Assembly: GCF_950295315.1 (NCBI RefSeq)
Contig: NC_080166.1
Coordinates: forward strand, 100,356,999-100,420,998
DNA: 64,000 bases
DNA from: Erinaceus europaeus
Lineage: Eukaryota; Chordata; Mammalia; Eulipotyphla; Erinaceidae
Direction: 5' to 3'
The notes beneath the pieces are model-generated. The model was not told where the DNA came from and ran no database searches. It was given only the letters and a program-made list of their open reading frames with translations. Of the stretch, positions 22,862 through 34,637 are shown in pieces (position 1 is the first letter of the stretch; every line of letters starts with the position of its first letter). The translations under genes and the position numbers were made by a program.

Positions 22862-23489
22862 AAAATGTATACCTTCTTCTAACCAATATATAATTATAAT
22901 GTGTAGTGGTGTTAACATAATTTGATTTTTCAAGTTAATAATTTTAGTTAAAACATTTTCCTGCAAAGGTGAAATTAATAGACATATTTCCAAAGGTCTA
23001 AAAATGTGATTGACAGTTGAGAAGGTATAGTTTTTTTTACATTTCTGTTAAAATAAAATTAGAACTAACAATTGGAATTGTCAAGAAGCAACCAATAGAT
23101 GTTAATTTTCAAGTCTTATCACTATGATTTTTTTTGTCTATAACTCTAAAGAGATTTAAATAATTTAATACAATGTTACTTGAAAAACAAAACAAACAAA
23201 CAAGCAAAAAATAAATAAACCTTCCATTCTCAGTTCCCTAAATAGTTTTTAGCTCTGTCATCTAAAACTACATTGCATTACAATTTATTCTGTAAGCAGA
23301 TTTCATTTTTGTGATAACTATGATTTCCTCTCATTTAGAAAACATAAATGACTACTAGCAAAATCTATGGAATTTGATAGTGTATTTTAAATCAACTACC
23401 ATTAATATTTGAAACGAAAACTCAGTCTGGACAATGTTTTTTAAACATGGAGACTTCTGATCATAGAAGCGAAAAGTGCATGTTAAGTG
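22862..23489. other. Unique AT-rich DNA
   Basis: Nothing recognised. Confidence 0.55.
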
Positions 23490-23650
23490 TGTTGTGGCTA
23501 AGCCACTACAACAATGCACTTGCATTCTTGAGGCCCCAGATTTAGTCTCCAGCAGTGAATCTTTGTCCCTTCCTCATCTCCTTGCTCCCCAATTCTCACA
23601 TTGTTTTTATTTTCTTCTGCTACATACTGTCATACCATTAAAAAAAAAAA
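23490..23650 (+). mobile_element. SINE-E
   Basis: tgtggctaagccactacaac, tgcattcttgaggcccc, ending in poly(A). Old tRNA-like SINE. Confidence 0.55.
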
Positions 23651-24764
23651 ATTAAACTCAGCCACAAGGCTTATTGGCCTTCTATCAATGACTAAGAGTG
23701 AACAATTTGTGTTCCTATGGCTAGAAGTCTCCGCATTTTAAAAGGAATTATACATTCAAGTTTCACATCCTCCCATAACATGGAATAACATTTGAAACTT
23801 TCATTGTATAATGCCCACCTCCTTCCTGATTTTAAATTGTATTACAGGATGACTTTTAGCTTAGTTCTAGAAGATATCATAAAAATTATAAAGGTATTCT
23901 CCCTTCTTTACTGTTTAGTTCTCTTGACTGCAAAAGATGGGGGGTACGATCTTTCTCCCTCTCTCTCTCTTCCTCTCTTCCTCTCTCCCCTTTTCAATTT
24001 CTCTGGTTTTAGGAATAGAAGTCAGTATAAAGAATACATGCGGAGTATATATACCTTTTTGTATTTATTTTCTTGTTACAATTAAGTACATGTTGATTAG
24101 CTATTTATTAGTCTGAATTTATTTAATTAAACAAAATTAAGTTGTACTGTAGAAAAGCATTTCCTGGGGTGGCTGCTTTATGATGGAAATGTGGGCTTTG
24201 TGTGGGGTCTGTTGGATTAAATGTAATTGTGAAGCTGGATTTCATCCTTAGGCATGTTCTAAACTCTTTACAGGAAAAATTTAGCATACAAAGACAATAA
24301 TTATTTGTCCTACAAGGAAATTGTTTCTGTACTTTTGGACTTCATTAGAAGAGATTAGTTTGCTTAGGAGTCAATTTGAATGATTTTTATATTTTGAATA
24401 TGCCCTCCTATCCTAAATTACTAAATGCAAAGGAAGTATTGTTAATAATGCAGCAGATAGGAGCCTTCATATTTATAATTATTGCTGTAAGTATAGTTAT
24501 TAATTATTATGCAAATTTAAGCTAATTTAAGAACCACATAGGATAATTTATCTTAATAGAGCCACTTAAATATGCATGTTTAAATTGCCCATTGGCCCGT
24601 TCTATAATTGACATCTAGGGTTTAAACTCTGTATATGATGGCTTTAACCTTGCTTTTCTTCCTTGTTATGAATAAGTAGTAGTAGAACACCATTTTAATT
24701 TTATCAAAATATTAAAAATACATTTTTATTTAAGAAACAGTGATTAATGCTGAGTACTTTTATA
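23651..24764. other. Unique AT-rich DNA
   Basis: CT-rich stretch at 23946-24000. No gene. Confidence 0.55.
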
Positions 24765-25381
24765 AAGTATTGCTGGGGCTCAGTGCCAGCACTACAAACA
24801 AGTTCACTGCTCCTGGCCATTTTTTTCCTTTTTAAAATTTTTTATTCTTCTTGGCTTTTTTTTTTTTTTTCTTTTTCCTTTTTTCTTACAGGGTTGTCAC
24901 TGTGGCTCGGTGGCTGCACTACCAATCCAGTGCTCCTGGAGGCCATTTTTGTTGCCCTTGCTGTTGTTATTGTTATTGTTATTGTTGTCATTGCTGTTGT
25001 TGTTGGGTAAGACAGAGAGGAGGGGAAGACAGAGAGGGGAAGAGAAAGATAAACACTGCCTGTGTAGTGACTCCCCTGCAGGTGGGGAGCTGGGGCTCGA
25101 ACTGGGATCCTTATGCTCGTTCTTCAGATTTGTGCCAAGTGGCTTAAACTGCTGCGCTACAGCTCCCCCCCCCCCCGGGCCAACCTTTTATTTTTCATTG
25201 TATTCAATAGAATAGAGAGAAATTGAAAGGGGAGGTGAAGACACTGAGGGAGAGAAAAAGACATCTGCAGACCTGCTTCACTGCTGTATGTGGGGAGCGT
25301 GGGTTCGAACTCAGTTCCTTGAGCTGGTCCTTGAGCACAGTACAATGTGCTCTTAACTGGGTGTGCCATTGCTTGGCCACC
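24765..25381 (-). mobile_element. SINE-A, outer copy split by another SINE
   Basis: Extension at 24765-24835 (gctggggctcagtgccagca). The body resumes at 25183 (attcaatagaatagagagaa) and ends gtgccattgcttggccac. Confidence 0.8.
24840..25182 (-). mobile_element. SINE-A with 3' extension, nested
   Basis: T-rich tail, extension cagggttgtcactgtggc, body gggtaagacagagaggagg, B-box gctcgaactgggatcc, head gctgcgctacagctccc. Confidence 0.88.
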
Positions 25382-25494
25382 AAAGTATTCTTAACATATG
25401 ACACAAAACATTACTTTCTGGAAGCTGTTTTGTTTAATGCTTCCATACAACCAGTTGATTTTGTTTAATGGATAAATAGCAAAAAATTGAACAG

Positions 25495-25725
25495 GTGGTG
25501 TAGAATACTTTAGATCTCTATTGTATTTGTTTATTTGTTTGCTCATTTATTTTGGTAATCACTGGAACTTCACTGTTGTGGGCTGGCTTTTGCAAATAAA
25601 GGGGATATAAACAGAGAGAGAGAGAGAGACCACCATATGACCAGAATGTCCCCTATTGTCATAATGCTCCCCTGTGATATACCAGGGTCTCCAATCTACA
25701 TCTCTTGCATCATAAACCAGACATC
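25495..25725 (-). mobile_element. SINE-E
   Basis: (GA)n within aacagagagagagag, accaccatatgaccagaatg, gatataccagggtctcc. Same order as the 9.8 and 19.9 kb copies. Confidence 0.5.
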
Positions 25726-26289
25726 TTCTCTATAGTGTTACTTAAATTAATTGATTGCATAGAAAATTCTTTAATAAAGTTGGCAGTAGTCCCATTATCA
25801 CTCTTTTTTTACAAAATAAAATTTGGATTTTTCTTTAATAAGTAGACTTTAACAAAGAATTTTTAAATCATCTTAATCCAACCAATTTATCTATTATTGA
25901 GATTTATGTATAGAAGTATGTGCAACTCAACTTTGAAATAGAATAGATGAGCAGAATGGAGTTAAAAGGCTCAGAGTGGGTCAACCAGCATGTTCTTCTT
26001 ATAATTGCAACTGATATATTTTTAATCCCAAGAGAAAAGCCAAATGTTTGGTATTTACTGTGTTTTCCTACAGTGAGCTGGCAAGTAAATAGAGCTTGCA
26101 CCATTTTCAGCCTGATGGCCACATATAATGTCTCTGAGTTAAGGTTGTTATTTAGTGGTAAATGACAGAAGACAAATTTTTATTGTAGTCTACCGAAGAT
26201 AATATATCAGGAATTTTTTTAGGAAGAATTTTGTAGGGCAGGCTTTGAACCTAAATTTCTTTGTATTTGAGGATAACAAAAGACATTTT
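25726..26289. other. Unique AT-rich DNA
   Basis: Two ORFs of 72 codons overlap on opposite strands here. Neither shows a domain, and they are taken as chance. Confidence 0.5.
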
Positions 26290-26462
26290 CACTCTTTTTT
26301 ATGTAATTTTTATTTTAGAGAGAGAGAGAGAGAGAGAGAACAAAGCACTGAAGCACTGTTCAACTCTGGTTTATGGTAGTGCAGGATATTGAACCTAGGA
26401 CTTTGAAGCCTCAGGCAAGAAAGTATTTATGCATAACCATTGTGCTATCTTGTCTGTCCTCT
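26290..26462 (-). mobile_element. SINE-C
   Basis: (GA)n, ctctggtttatggtagtgca, gatattgaacctagg, gcctcaggcaagaaag, tgctatcttgtctgtcc. Confidence 0.85.
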
Positions 26463-27349
26463 TTCTTCCTAGAATGCAAAAAAAAAAAAAAAAGATTAAC
26501 CAAGAGATTAGTAAATGCTATTAATTTTTCTTCAGCACAGTTTAACAGACAATAATCCACACTTACTTTGGAAAATGGTGATACAAAAGGTCACACATCC
26601 ATTTTCATAGGAATGAGAAGGATTTGTGACTTCATCTTTATTGTAAAATTTGAAGACATAAGATTAAATTCTCCTAAATGCATGCAGCAATCAAAGCATG
26701 AATTAAAAAAATAGAAGTATCCAAACCAATATTCTCTATTTATTTGGAGGGGAAAGGTCATCATAAAGTAGCAAAGAAAGAGACCCCTTTGACAATTCCT
26801 GATGTAGAAAGGTGTTCTCCTCTGACCATTATATATCTCTTTGTTACACAAAGAGGCAAACCATTGATTACAGTAAGTAGGTAAAAATTGTTTTACAGAA
26901 ATCAAATTAAGTTGCCTTTCTAAAATCCAACATAGTAGGGGATGAAATGTTCTGTCAGGCAATCTAGGTGATTATTAAATTGTAGCAATCTGCAATCAGA
27001 GATTGATGCTATGTAATCACCCATGAATGACTGAATTTTTAACCTCTACAGCTATAAATCAGTTTTTTGGCTACATGTCTCATTCAGGTGTGTTTTTAAT
27101 CTAAATGTAGAGACGGGGCTTAATGTGTGAAGAAAAGTAAAGACAAATTCTTTTTATCAGAGGCATATTTCCTTTGTGCAGTGAAGGTGATACATTCACA
27201 TTTTTACCTAGTCAAGCAAGTAGTATGAAATGTTAGAGTTTTTATAAGAAAAAATAAAAATAAGCAAAAAATTATTTAATATTGTAAGATATGAGATGAT
27301 ACATGTGATATAGTAATGAATTATTTATTGCTTTCAAAAATCATATAAA
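26463..27349. other. Unique DNA holding duplication copy 1
   Basis: Apart from 26762-27004 nothing recognisable. Confidence 0.5.
26762..27004. repeat. 243 bp exact duplication, copy 1
   Basis: Identical base for base by eye to 28505-28747, in the same orientation and 1,743 bp apart. It does not look like any of the SINE, L1, LTR or Vingi families here, has no poly(A) and no flanking duplication. The ORF on its minus strand is the same in both copies only because the DNA is. Confidence 0.95.
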
Positions 27350-27363
27350 ATGAAAATACATGA

Positions 27364-27579
27364 GTGGGGCCAGGTGGTGGTGCACCTGGTTGAGTGCACA
27401 TGTTACAGTGCACAAGGACTCAGGTTCAAGTCCCTGGCCCCCACCTAGAGGGGAAAAGCTTCACAAGTGGTTAAGCAGGGCTATAGATGTCTCTTTCCCT
27501 CTCTATCAACTCCGTACCTCTTGATTTCTGGCTGTCTCTATCCAAATAAATAAATAAGTAAAGATAATTTTTTAAAAAG
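27364..27579 (+). mobile_element. SINE-B
   Basis: 14 bp duplication atgaaaatacatga (27350-27363, 27580-27593). Head gccaggtggtggtgcacctg, B-box ggttcaagtcc, tail aataaataaataagtaaag. Confidence 0.95.
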
Positions 27580-27593
27580 ATGAAAATACATGA

Positions 27594-28504
27594 ATGTGAT
27601 AAACCAGTTATTAAATGGTATTGGGGGGAAGATTCATAAACTTGATGACATAATAGCAGAAACCACCCAAAATTAAATGGAGAAATAAATGATAAAACCA
27701 TAAAAAATATGTAATAAACTGTGGAACAAATTGAACTGCCTTCATTTAAATGCATTTGAAGCTCCTGAAGGAAAGAAAGAAGAGTGGACAAGAAAATAGC
27801 TGACAAAACATTAGCCAAAAATTTTGCTAACCTCTGCTTTACAGACTTATAGTAGTAGAATTATGTAACAATAGCTATCATTTGTCAAATGCTTAAACGG
27901 TGCCCAAAACTATATTATGCACCAGAAATTAATCACATTTAATTACTTAACTCTATTAAGTATGCAGTATTATTTTCCCCATTGCACATGAAGACATTGT
28001 GCCTTTGAGATGTTAAGAGACTTGTCCAGGATTATAATATTCTCCTGTGAAAGAAACAAAATGCCAAACAGGCTGGTTTAACTTCAAATCTCAGATTTAT
28101 AATCATTATGTAGAGAAGCTGGGTATTTCAATTAAATTGTATTTAATATTAATGGGAGATATTATATTGCACCATTACATTTTATTTAACATATAAAACT
28201 GAAAGTCATTGGATTAAGTCCAGAAAGGATATGGGAAGTGAGGCAAGAGTCTTTCAGCTCTGTCCTTATCACATCAAGGGGTTCCTGATATTGTTGTGTC
28301 ATGACTATATATTACACAGATCAAAATCTCATTAGTACATTTTAAAAAACAGCCTCAAATCTCCCACTTCTCTTTCTTGTCATGCAATTTTTCATTGTAT
28401 TGCCAACTTAATAGATTAACTGTGAGAGGAAAGCTTTTGAAAATATTATATTAAAATATATTTTCACAAATATTTCTTTTACAGTGAAGAGTGATATTAG
28501 GTGG
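27594..28504. other. Unique AT-rich DNA
   Basis: Nothing recognised. Confidence 0.55.
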
Positions 28505-28747
28505 CATAAAGTAGCAAAGAAAGAGACCCCTTTGACAATTCCTGATGTAGAAAGGTGTTCTCCTCTGACCATTATATATCTCTTTGTTACACAAAGAGGC
28601 AAACCATTGATTACAGTAAGTAGGTAAAAATTGTTTTACAGAAATCAAATTAAGTTGCCTTTCTAAAATCCAACATAGTAGGGGATGAAATGTTCTGTCA
28701 GGCAATCTAGGTGATTATTAAATTGTAGCAATCTGCAATCAGAGATT
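28505..28747. repeat. 243 bp exact duplication, copy 2
   Basis: Direct copy of 26762-27004. Divergence is abrupt on both sides (ggtggcataaag here, gtcatcataaag there; agagattatt here, agagattgat there). Confidence 0.95.
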
Positions 28748-29566
28748 ATTACTAATAACAAGGAGATGGCTGAAGATTTTCAGAATTTTTAGAAAGAAAG
28801 TACAAAGTGTGGGAGACTAATATAAGTTGAGGGAAAACTGAAAAATTTCATCAAACAAAGTGTATAACTCCCCTTGGTGTCCTCAGGGCATTTTAAAAAG
28901 TCTGTACATCTTTCAAAAACTTTTGGGAGTTGGATTAGTGTGAAGGGTAACAGTATATGAGGCAGAACCTTAGGTCAAGTAAAAAAAGGTTGACTTTTCT
29001 TTGGGTTAGCCATTTTAGTGGTATATATACCATTGTCTCAAGTTTAGCTCCTTTCACTAGTTAATATCAAAGACACATTCTTCCCTATTAGCTAGACATT
29101 TTGAGAGGAGACAGAAGACATTAACCAAAGATATAGTTTTATTCTTTTATTTTACATGACAAGTTTTGTATTTCTCACATAGTGGGTTTCCACTTTGGTG
29201 GAAACTTTTCCACAAAGTTCTTTTGACATTTTCTCAGGAAGACAATTCCTTTTAGCTGTCGTTAGAGATTCTCTTTATGCCCAAGTCCAAAATCTTGCTG
29301 TTACCTCTATAAGATGAATTCTCTATAAGATTAGTTCATTTCCAGTCACAATTCTCTGGATAATCTGCTGATCTGTATTATTTACCTTAAATAAAAAAGA
29401 AAGAAAATAGAATAATAGATAGCTTTAAATCTATTCAACAATGGGCAAAATTTAGATTTCTTCTAATATAGTTATAAGCTTAACAAGTTATTAGTTTGTA
29501 GGGAAAAATTCAGTTTTTAAAAAATCACTTATAGAAAATTTTTATACTTTTGATCATTCAGATGAT
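28748..29566. other. Unique AT-rich DNA
   Basis: Nothing recognised. Confidence 0.55.
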
Positions 29567-29571
29567 AATAG

Positions 29572-30209
29572 TGTTAGCGAGCATAAATCAAACCACCATC
29601 CACTGTAAGGAAGCAAAGATGTTTATTAACGAATTGCAATCCGGGCCGAGATGGTGACTGGTGTTAGTCTACCAAACTCGACCCCGAACAGGGCTCAAAC
29701 CATACAATTTATAGGAATTCAGACTACACTCAGGGGGGGGGAGCACATCACCTTATCAACCTACATCCAATAACAGGCTATAGCAAACACAAGATCCAAT
29801 CATTTCAAACTTAGCAAAAGCATGATCCATTCAAAGCAAAGCGCGGGCTAGTTTCAAATATAGTAAGATCACACAACCAATAGAATTCAACCAGGCACAT
29901 CCTCCTGCCATCGGCTATGACCACCCATCCGGTAGACAGCACACCACAAAGTCTGTTCAAAGGTCCTGATAAGGCTTGTCCCCATGTAGGGTCCTTCGAA
30001 CAATGGGTGGCCTTCACTGATGAGGTCCTGATAAGGCTTGTCCCCAGGCAGGGTCCTTCGAACAATGGGTGGCCTTAACTGATTAGGTCCTGCTTATTCA
30101 AGGGGGAAGAGGCAAGGAATTTTACACCTCATAGTACAAGCAACTCATACTAAAAGCACTTAACAAACAACTGCATAAAAAGGGAATTTCAAGGCTACTG
30201 CCTTTTACA
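29572..30209 (-). mobile_element. Solo LTR with tandem U3 repeats
   Basis: A 638 bp unit bounded by TG...CA and flanked by 5 bp aatag (29567-29571 and 30210-30214). On the minus strand it carries a tataaa box (about 29709-29716 on the plus strand) and downstream an aataaa poly(A) signal (about 29630), the U3-R-U5 order of an LTR. Upstream of the TATA box are two full 62 bp repeats and part of a third. The 5 bp duplication suits a class I or III ERV. No internal genes remain. Confidence 0.8.
29961..30092 (-). repeat. 62 bp tandem repeat in the LTR U3
   Basis: Units at 29961-30022 and 30023-30084 differ at only a few positions (catgtag versus caggcag, ttcactgatg versus ttaactgatt), with an 8 bp start of a third unit. 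Position upstream of the TATA box is that of a retroviral enhancer duplication. Confidence 0.88.
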
Positions 30210-30214
30210 AATAG

Positions 30215-30616
30215 TACTGTTAAACAATGAGTTTTACATTTGGTAAGTAAACCAAATTACTTGGGGATTTTGTTAAGATGCACATTTTTAATTTGCAAGT
30301 CTAGAATATCACCTGGTAGTCTACATTTCTATTTGGTGATATTCTACACTTGTAGAATCAAAATAAACCACTAACCTGAGATTTGTGAATCATTAAAGTA
30401 ATTGATTTGAATTGATATATCTTTAAATTATGCTTTAAAAAACTTCTCATTATAGCTAGAACTAGAGGTCACTTTAACTAATATAGATGGCTTCAATTAT
30501 CAAGATTCTTTATAATCCAAGATGGTAACCAAGATGTTAGTCATAATATCTTTATTCCATACTGGAGTATAGCAGGACACTAGAAAGGTATGTACGTGTG
30601 TATGTGTATAAAACAA
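30215..30616. other. Unique AT-rich DNA
   Basis: Nothing recognised. Confidence 0.5.
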
Positions 30617-30756
30617 TATTATTTATGTCTTTGTTTATTCTTTGTGTGAGAGGGCTAGACAGAGAGTCAGAGCATCACTCTCACATATATGGTGCCAGAA
30701 AATGAATTTAGGACTTTATGCAAGCATGTCATGTACCATTGGATCACCTTCCTTGC
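30617..30756 (-). mobile_element. SINE-D
   Basis: tgtgtgagagggctagacag, gagcatcactctcacatata, cattggatcaccttcc. Decayed. Confidence 0.65.
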
Positions 30757-31004
30757 TGGTGTGTGTACCTTTTCTTTACAAAGAAACTACCTGGAGGTCT
30801 CACAACTATATTCATTTCTCAGTATCTGGGGATTATTCATAAGCACCTACTTGACAAAGAGGTTGAGATATTTAATTTTGTTGGTCACTGATAGCTTTTT
30901 ATTAAGAGTAGTCACAGCATACATTGCCGGTGAAATTGGACACTATTATGAATCATTCTAAATCAAGACATTTAAAAGGGTTAGGGAGATAGAATAATGG
31001 TTAA

Positions 31005-31238
31005 TATTATTTAATAATATTTTATTTATTTTGGATAGAGACAAAGAAATTGAGAGAGAAGGGAAAGATAGAAGAGGAAAAGAGTGGAGAGAGAAAGACA
31101 AAGAGATTAAGTGATACCAACAGTACTGCTTTATCAGTTGTGAAGCTTCCCCCTGCAGGTGAGGATTGGTGACTTGAAACCCGACTTTTGCATACTAATA
31201 TGTGTGTGTTCTACCAGCTGTGTCACCACCTGGGCCCC
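31005..31238 (-). mobile_element. SINE-B
   Basis: tattttggatagagacaaag, gaagcttccccctgcagg, gcatactaatatgtg, gtgtcaccacctgggcccc. Confidence 0.82.
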
Positions 31239-31287
31239 TATTTCTAGATTCTTAGAGGGCTGACAACACTAGAAAATCTGCTTTAGA

Positions 31288-31526
31288 GGCTGGGAATACA
31301 GATTGACCAGTCAATGCCCATGTTCAGCTGGGAAGCAATTACAGAAGCCAGACCTCCCACCTTCTGCATCCCACAATGACCTTGGGTCCATACTCCCAGA
31401 AGAACAGGAAAACTATCAGGGAGAGGATGGGATATGGAGATCTGGTGGTGGGAAGTGTGTGGAGTTGTACCCATCTTATCCTATGGTTTTGTCAATGTTT
31501 CCTTTTTATAAATAAAAAAAAAAAAC
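31288..31526 (+). mobile_element. L1 3'UTR end
   Basis: Flanked by ctgctttaga (31278-31287, 31527-31536). Severely 5' truncated, ending tttataaataaaa plus poly(A). Confidence 0.9.
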
Positions 31527-31536
31527 CTGCTTTAGA

Positions 31537-32180
31537 TAGCAAAAGTTTCCATGAGTGCAAGACTTTCTTCTGTTTTCTTAAATAACTTCATTTCATGTCA
31601 CACCTCCAACAGTTTTCTGATATCCTCAAAATGAAATTGGGTCTGAGTTGAGACAAAGGTTCAAGAAAAGATGAAAAAAAAATTGAAGAACATTGGTTCT
31701 AGATAGATAGTGTATTATATACTATCACCATGTTCAAATAGTTGCAGACAAATTCATGAACTATACTATTTTGTGAAATGACTGCCCTTTATGGCTTGTT
31801 TGCATAACTCTGTTGATCACTAAGTTATGCGAACACCAGACTAGGCCTCCCAGAAAGAGGAGAAGCAGGATTTGGGTTCAGCGAAGAGTACGTACCATCT
31901 CTGTATGAGAGACTGATCCAAGGGAGACACAGAATGGAGCAAACTCCAACTTGTTCGGACAGTAGATACCAGATACTCTGTGACTTTCTCATTCATCTCT
32001 AATGTGCAGTTCTTACATGAAGTTAAAGATCAGGTAATCGTTGGTGCCAGAGGGGGTGGTGGTGGCTAAGGAGGTACAGTCTATTTCTTGTATACATTAA
32101 ATATGAATGCAATCTTATCAATCCCCATGAAAAATTAATCTTCTGGTCAAACTTTTTTCAACAAAAAATAAATTCATTTT
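31537..32180. other. Unassigned DNA
   Basis: The stretch 31830-32080 is richer in G and C than its surroundings (gactaggcctcccagaaag, ggtgccagagggggtgg) and may be an older element. No ends found. Confidence 0.4.
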
Positions 32181-32189
32181 TTTAGAAGA

Positions 32190-32322
32190 TAAAGACCTAC
32201 CAGGGGAGGGGATAGGATACAGAGTTCTGGTGGTGGGAATTGTATGAAGTTGTACCCCTTTTATCCTATGGTTTAGTCAATGTTTCCTTTTTATAAATAA
32301 ATTGTTTTTTAAATAAGATAAA
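32190..32322 (+). mobile_element. L1 3'UTR end
   Basis: gaggggataggatacagagt, ggtggtgggaattgtatg, tttataaataaattg. Imperfect flanking agataaag-ctacca repeat at 32172 and 32318. Confidence 0.82.
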
Positions 32323-32344
32323 GTTCTACCAATTAAATGTTTAT

Positions 32345-32697
32345 TTATTTTAATTTTTATTTATTTATTTAAAAAAGGAGACATTAACAAAACCATAGGA
32401 TAAGAGGGGTACAACTCCACACAGTTCTCACCACCAGATATCCGTATCCCATCCCCTCCCCTGATAGCTTTCCTATTCTTTAACACTCTGGGATTATGGA
32501 CCAAATGTCATTGTGGGATGCAGAAGGTTGAAGGTCTGGCTTCTGTAATTGCTTCCCCGCTGAACATGATCATTGACTGGTGGATCCGTACTCCCAGCCT
32601 GTTTCTGTCTTTCCCTAGAAGGGTGGGGCTCTAGAGAAGTGGAGCTCCAGGACATATTGTGGGGTCCTCTGTCCAGGGAAGTCTGGTTGGCATCTGG
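32345..32697 (-). mobile_element. L1 3'UTR
   Basis: T-rich tail at the left, ggagacattaacaaaacc, gcttccccgctgaacatg, gtctggttggcatctgg. Tail to tail with the preceding L1. Confidence 0.88.
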
Positions 32698-33075
32698 CTA
32701 TGTTTTAAGTGACTTTAGATTAAAATAAATAATGCAATGAGAATCATTATCCAGGGACTCTCTGTTCATTTGTATTTGACATTTTTGTAATTTTTGTTCA
32801 GTGGTTTATTTGGAATAGAAGTGAAGTAACTAGAAATTCTTCTCATGTAGTTATTGATGCATTTTTAATATAGAACTCATTTTCATTTGTCAAATTGCAA
32901 AGAAACTATATTACATGTGTCTGTGTGAAAAGTTATATAAATGATGGCTATATATTTAATTCTACCTGTGTAGCTGTAAAAACACAACAGCGTAATTTTT
33001 TTAAAGGTGTACTTACAGATTCTCTAATACATTACTTCCTTCAGGGTATATTGCTTTCATGTTTTACTATATAAT
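32698..33075. other. Unique AT-rich DNA
   Basis: Nothing recognised. Confidence 0.5.
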
Positions 33076-33183
33076 GTTTAACCATATGAGTCAGAAGGAG
33101 AAAGAAATGCCAGACAATTTCACTCATGTGTAGTATGTAGCAAAACAAAACAAGTAACAGACAGAGATAAAGAGAGAGAGAGA

Positions 33184-33198
33184 GAAAGAAGAAAGAAA

Positions 33199-33250
<52 letters not shown>

Positions 33251-33252
33251 AG
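33184..33252. repeat. (GAAA)n microsatellite
   Basis: About 15 tetranucleotide units. The reverse reading gives an artefact ORF rich in Phe-Leu-Ser. Confidence 0.97.
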
Positions 33253-33673
33253 GAAAATAAATCGCAGAATTGAAATCACCAAAGGGAAGGATGGAGTGGG
33301 ATATAGAGTAGATAAGATTCAGTGGATTGTGACAATGAAATATTGGTACATTGGTGGAGGATTTAGTATGGTAACACATAACTTGAAGAGGTGTGAAACA
33401 TCTTTAGAAATATATAGTACTACATTGCTGGTGGGAAAGCAAATTTGTCTAATCCCCGCAGAGAGAAGTCTGGATAATTCTTAGGATCCTAGAAATGGAC
33501 CTACCCTATAACTGAATAATTCCTCTTCTGGGACTATATCCAAAGGAAGCAAATAAACTCATCCAAAGGGATCTATGTATACCTATGTTCATTGCAGCAC
33601 TATTTTCCCAATATCCCAAACCTGGAAACTACCTATATATCCAATGACAGATAAGTGGTTAAAAAAAAAAGTT

Positions 33674-33750
33674 GTGATATATATATATCGCATATATATA
33701 TATCGCATATATATATATGAATACTATATATATGCGATATATATATATGA
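33674..33750. repeat. AT-rich palindromic repeat
   Basis: Alternating (AT)n blocks broken by cg/gcg and gaatac, self-complementary (catatatata..tatatgcg). It lies inside the old L1. Confidence 0.8.
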
Positions 33751-34166
33751 ATACTACTCAACTATTTAAAAATGAAGTTATATCCTTTGTCTTGTCTTGG
33801 ATGGAGCTTGAAGGAATCACACATTTGATGAAATAAGTTAAAAAGAGGATGATTATTACCAAATGATCTCACTTATAGGCAAACCCCAAGAAACAAGAAC
33901 AAAAAGTGGAAACACAAAATAAAACTTTGACTGGGTTTGGTGTATTGCCTCAAAGCAAAGAAATTTGGGAAGAGATTGTGAGGTAGGGCTGGGGGAGGAG
34001 GCGTGAAGATTCACTGGGAGGCTTCTGATTTTGTACATGTTTGAACAAGACCTGTGTTGAGTATGAGAGTGGTTTGCAGATACCTATCATGTGAGAAGAG
34101 AACTCATATCCATGTGTCAACAACTGCTTTGTTAACCATCAACCCTTCAATAAAATGATAATATAT

Positions 34167-34484
34167 ATCTATATATATATTACTATAGGACAATACTAAT
34201 TCTCCCCATCTATAAATATATATACATACTTGTTTATACATAATACATACCTTTTCAAGTTACTTCTTTTAAAAAAAATTGTATTGGGTGTCAATGTACT
34301 TTTTTTGCTCAGCAATATTCTAAAATATTAGGAAAAGATACTTTTGAATAATAAACTAGTTTAAAGTTAGAATCTCAGTGTTTTATGTGTGATTATGACA
34401 CAAGTATAAGATTATAGATCTGCAAAATTATCTTAATTCATCTTAAACATTTGGGTAATGGGAACCACAAAGAAAGTGAAATAT
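34167..34484. other. AT-rich unique DNA
   Basis: Nothing recognised. Confidence 0.5.
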
Positions 34485-34637
34485 AACTTTTTTTTCCCCA
34501 AAAAGATGCAAAGAGAAAGAGTGAAAGAGTGCACAGCACTGGAATTTGTTTCAGTGCACTGTAGACCAGGTGCAAACCTGGGTCATGGACATTACAATGC
34601 AGCACACTATCCAAGAGAGATATTTTGTTGGCCCTAA
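34485..34637 (-). mobile_element. SINE-E
   Basis: gtgcacagcactggaatttg, ggtgcaaacctgggtcatgg, cactatccaagagagatat. Decayed tRNA-like SINE. Confidence 0.55.

Larger units (their letters stand above)
33080..34166 (+). mobile_element. Old L1 ORF2 end and 3'UTR
   Basis: 33410 onward: ctggtgggaaagcaaatttg, ggaccatatcc-type ORF2 sequence (tgggactatatccaaagg), gaatactactcaactatt, ggatggagcttgaaggaatc, ending catcaacccttcaataaa. 33080-33170 may belong to a second old L1. Frame destroyed. Confidence 0.8.

Noticed and set aside
22383..22893. Overlapping ORFs of 145 and 156 codons, repeated at 55762-56260 and in reverse at 3, 6.8 and 49.7 kb
   Set aside because: They are frames of the L1 3'UTR. The DNA is repeated, not the protein, and frames break among copies.
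25904..26165. Pair of opposing 72-codon ORFs
   Set aside because: Opposite strands of the same unique AT-rich DNA with no domain, consistent with chance.
29811..30065. 84-codon ORF with an internal repeat
   Set aside because: The repeat is the 62 bp LTR enhancer-like duplication, not a protein repeat.
33041..33379. ORF rich in Phe-Leu-Ser
   Set aside because: It is the reverse reading of (GAAA)n. Cys-Val and Thr-His ORFs at 8.8, 59.9 and 62.8 kb are likewise dinucleotide repeats.
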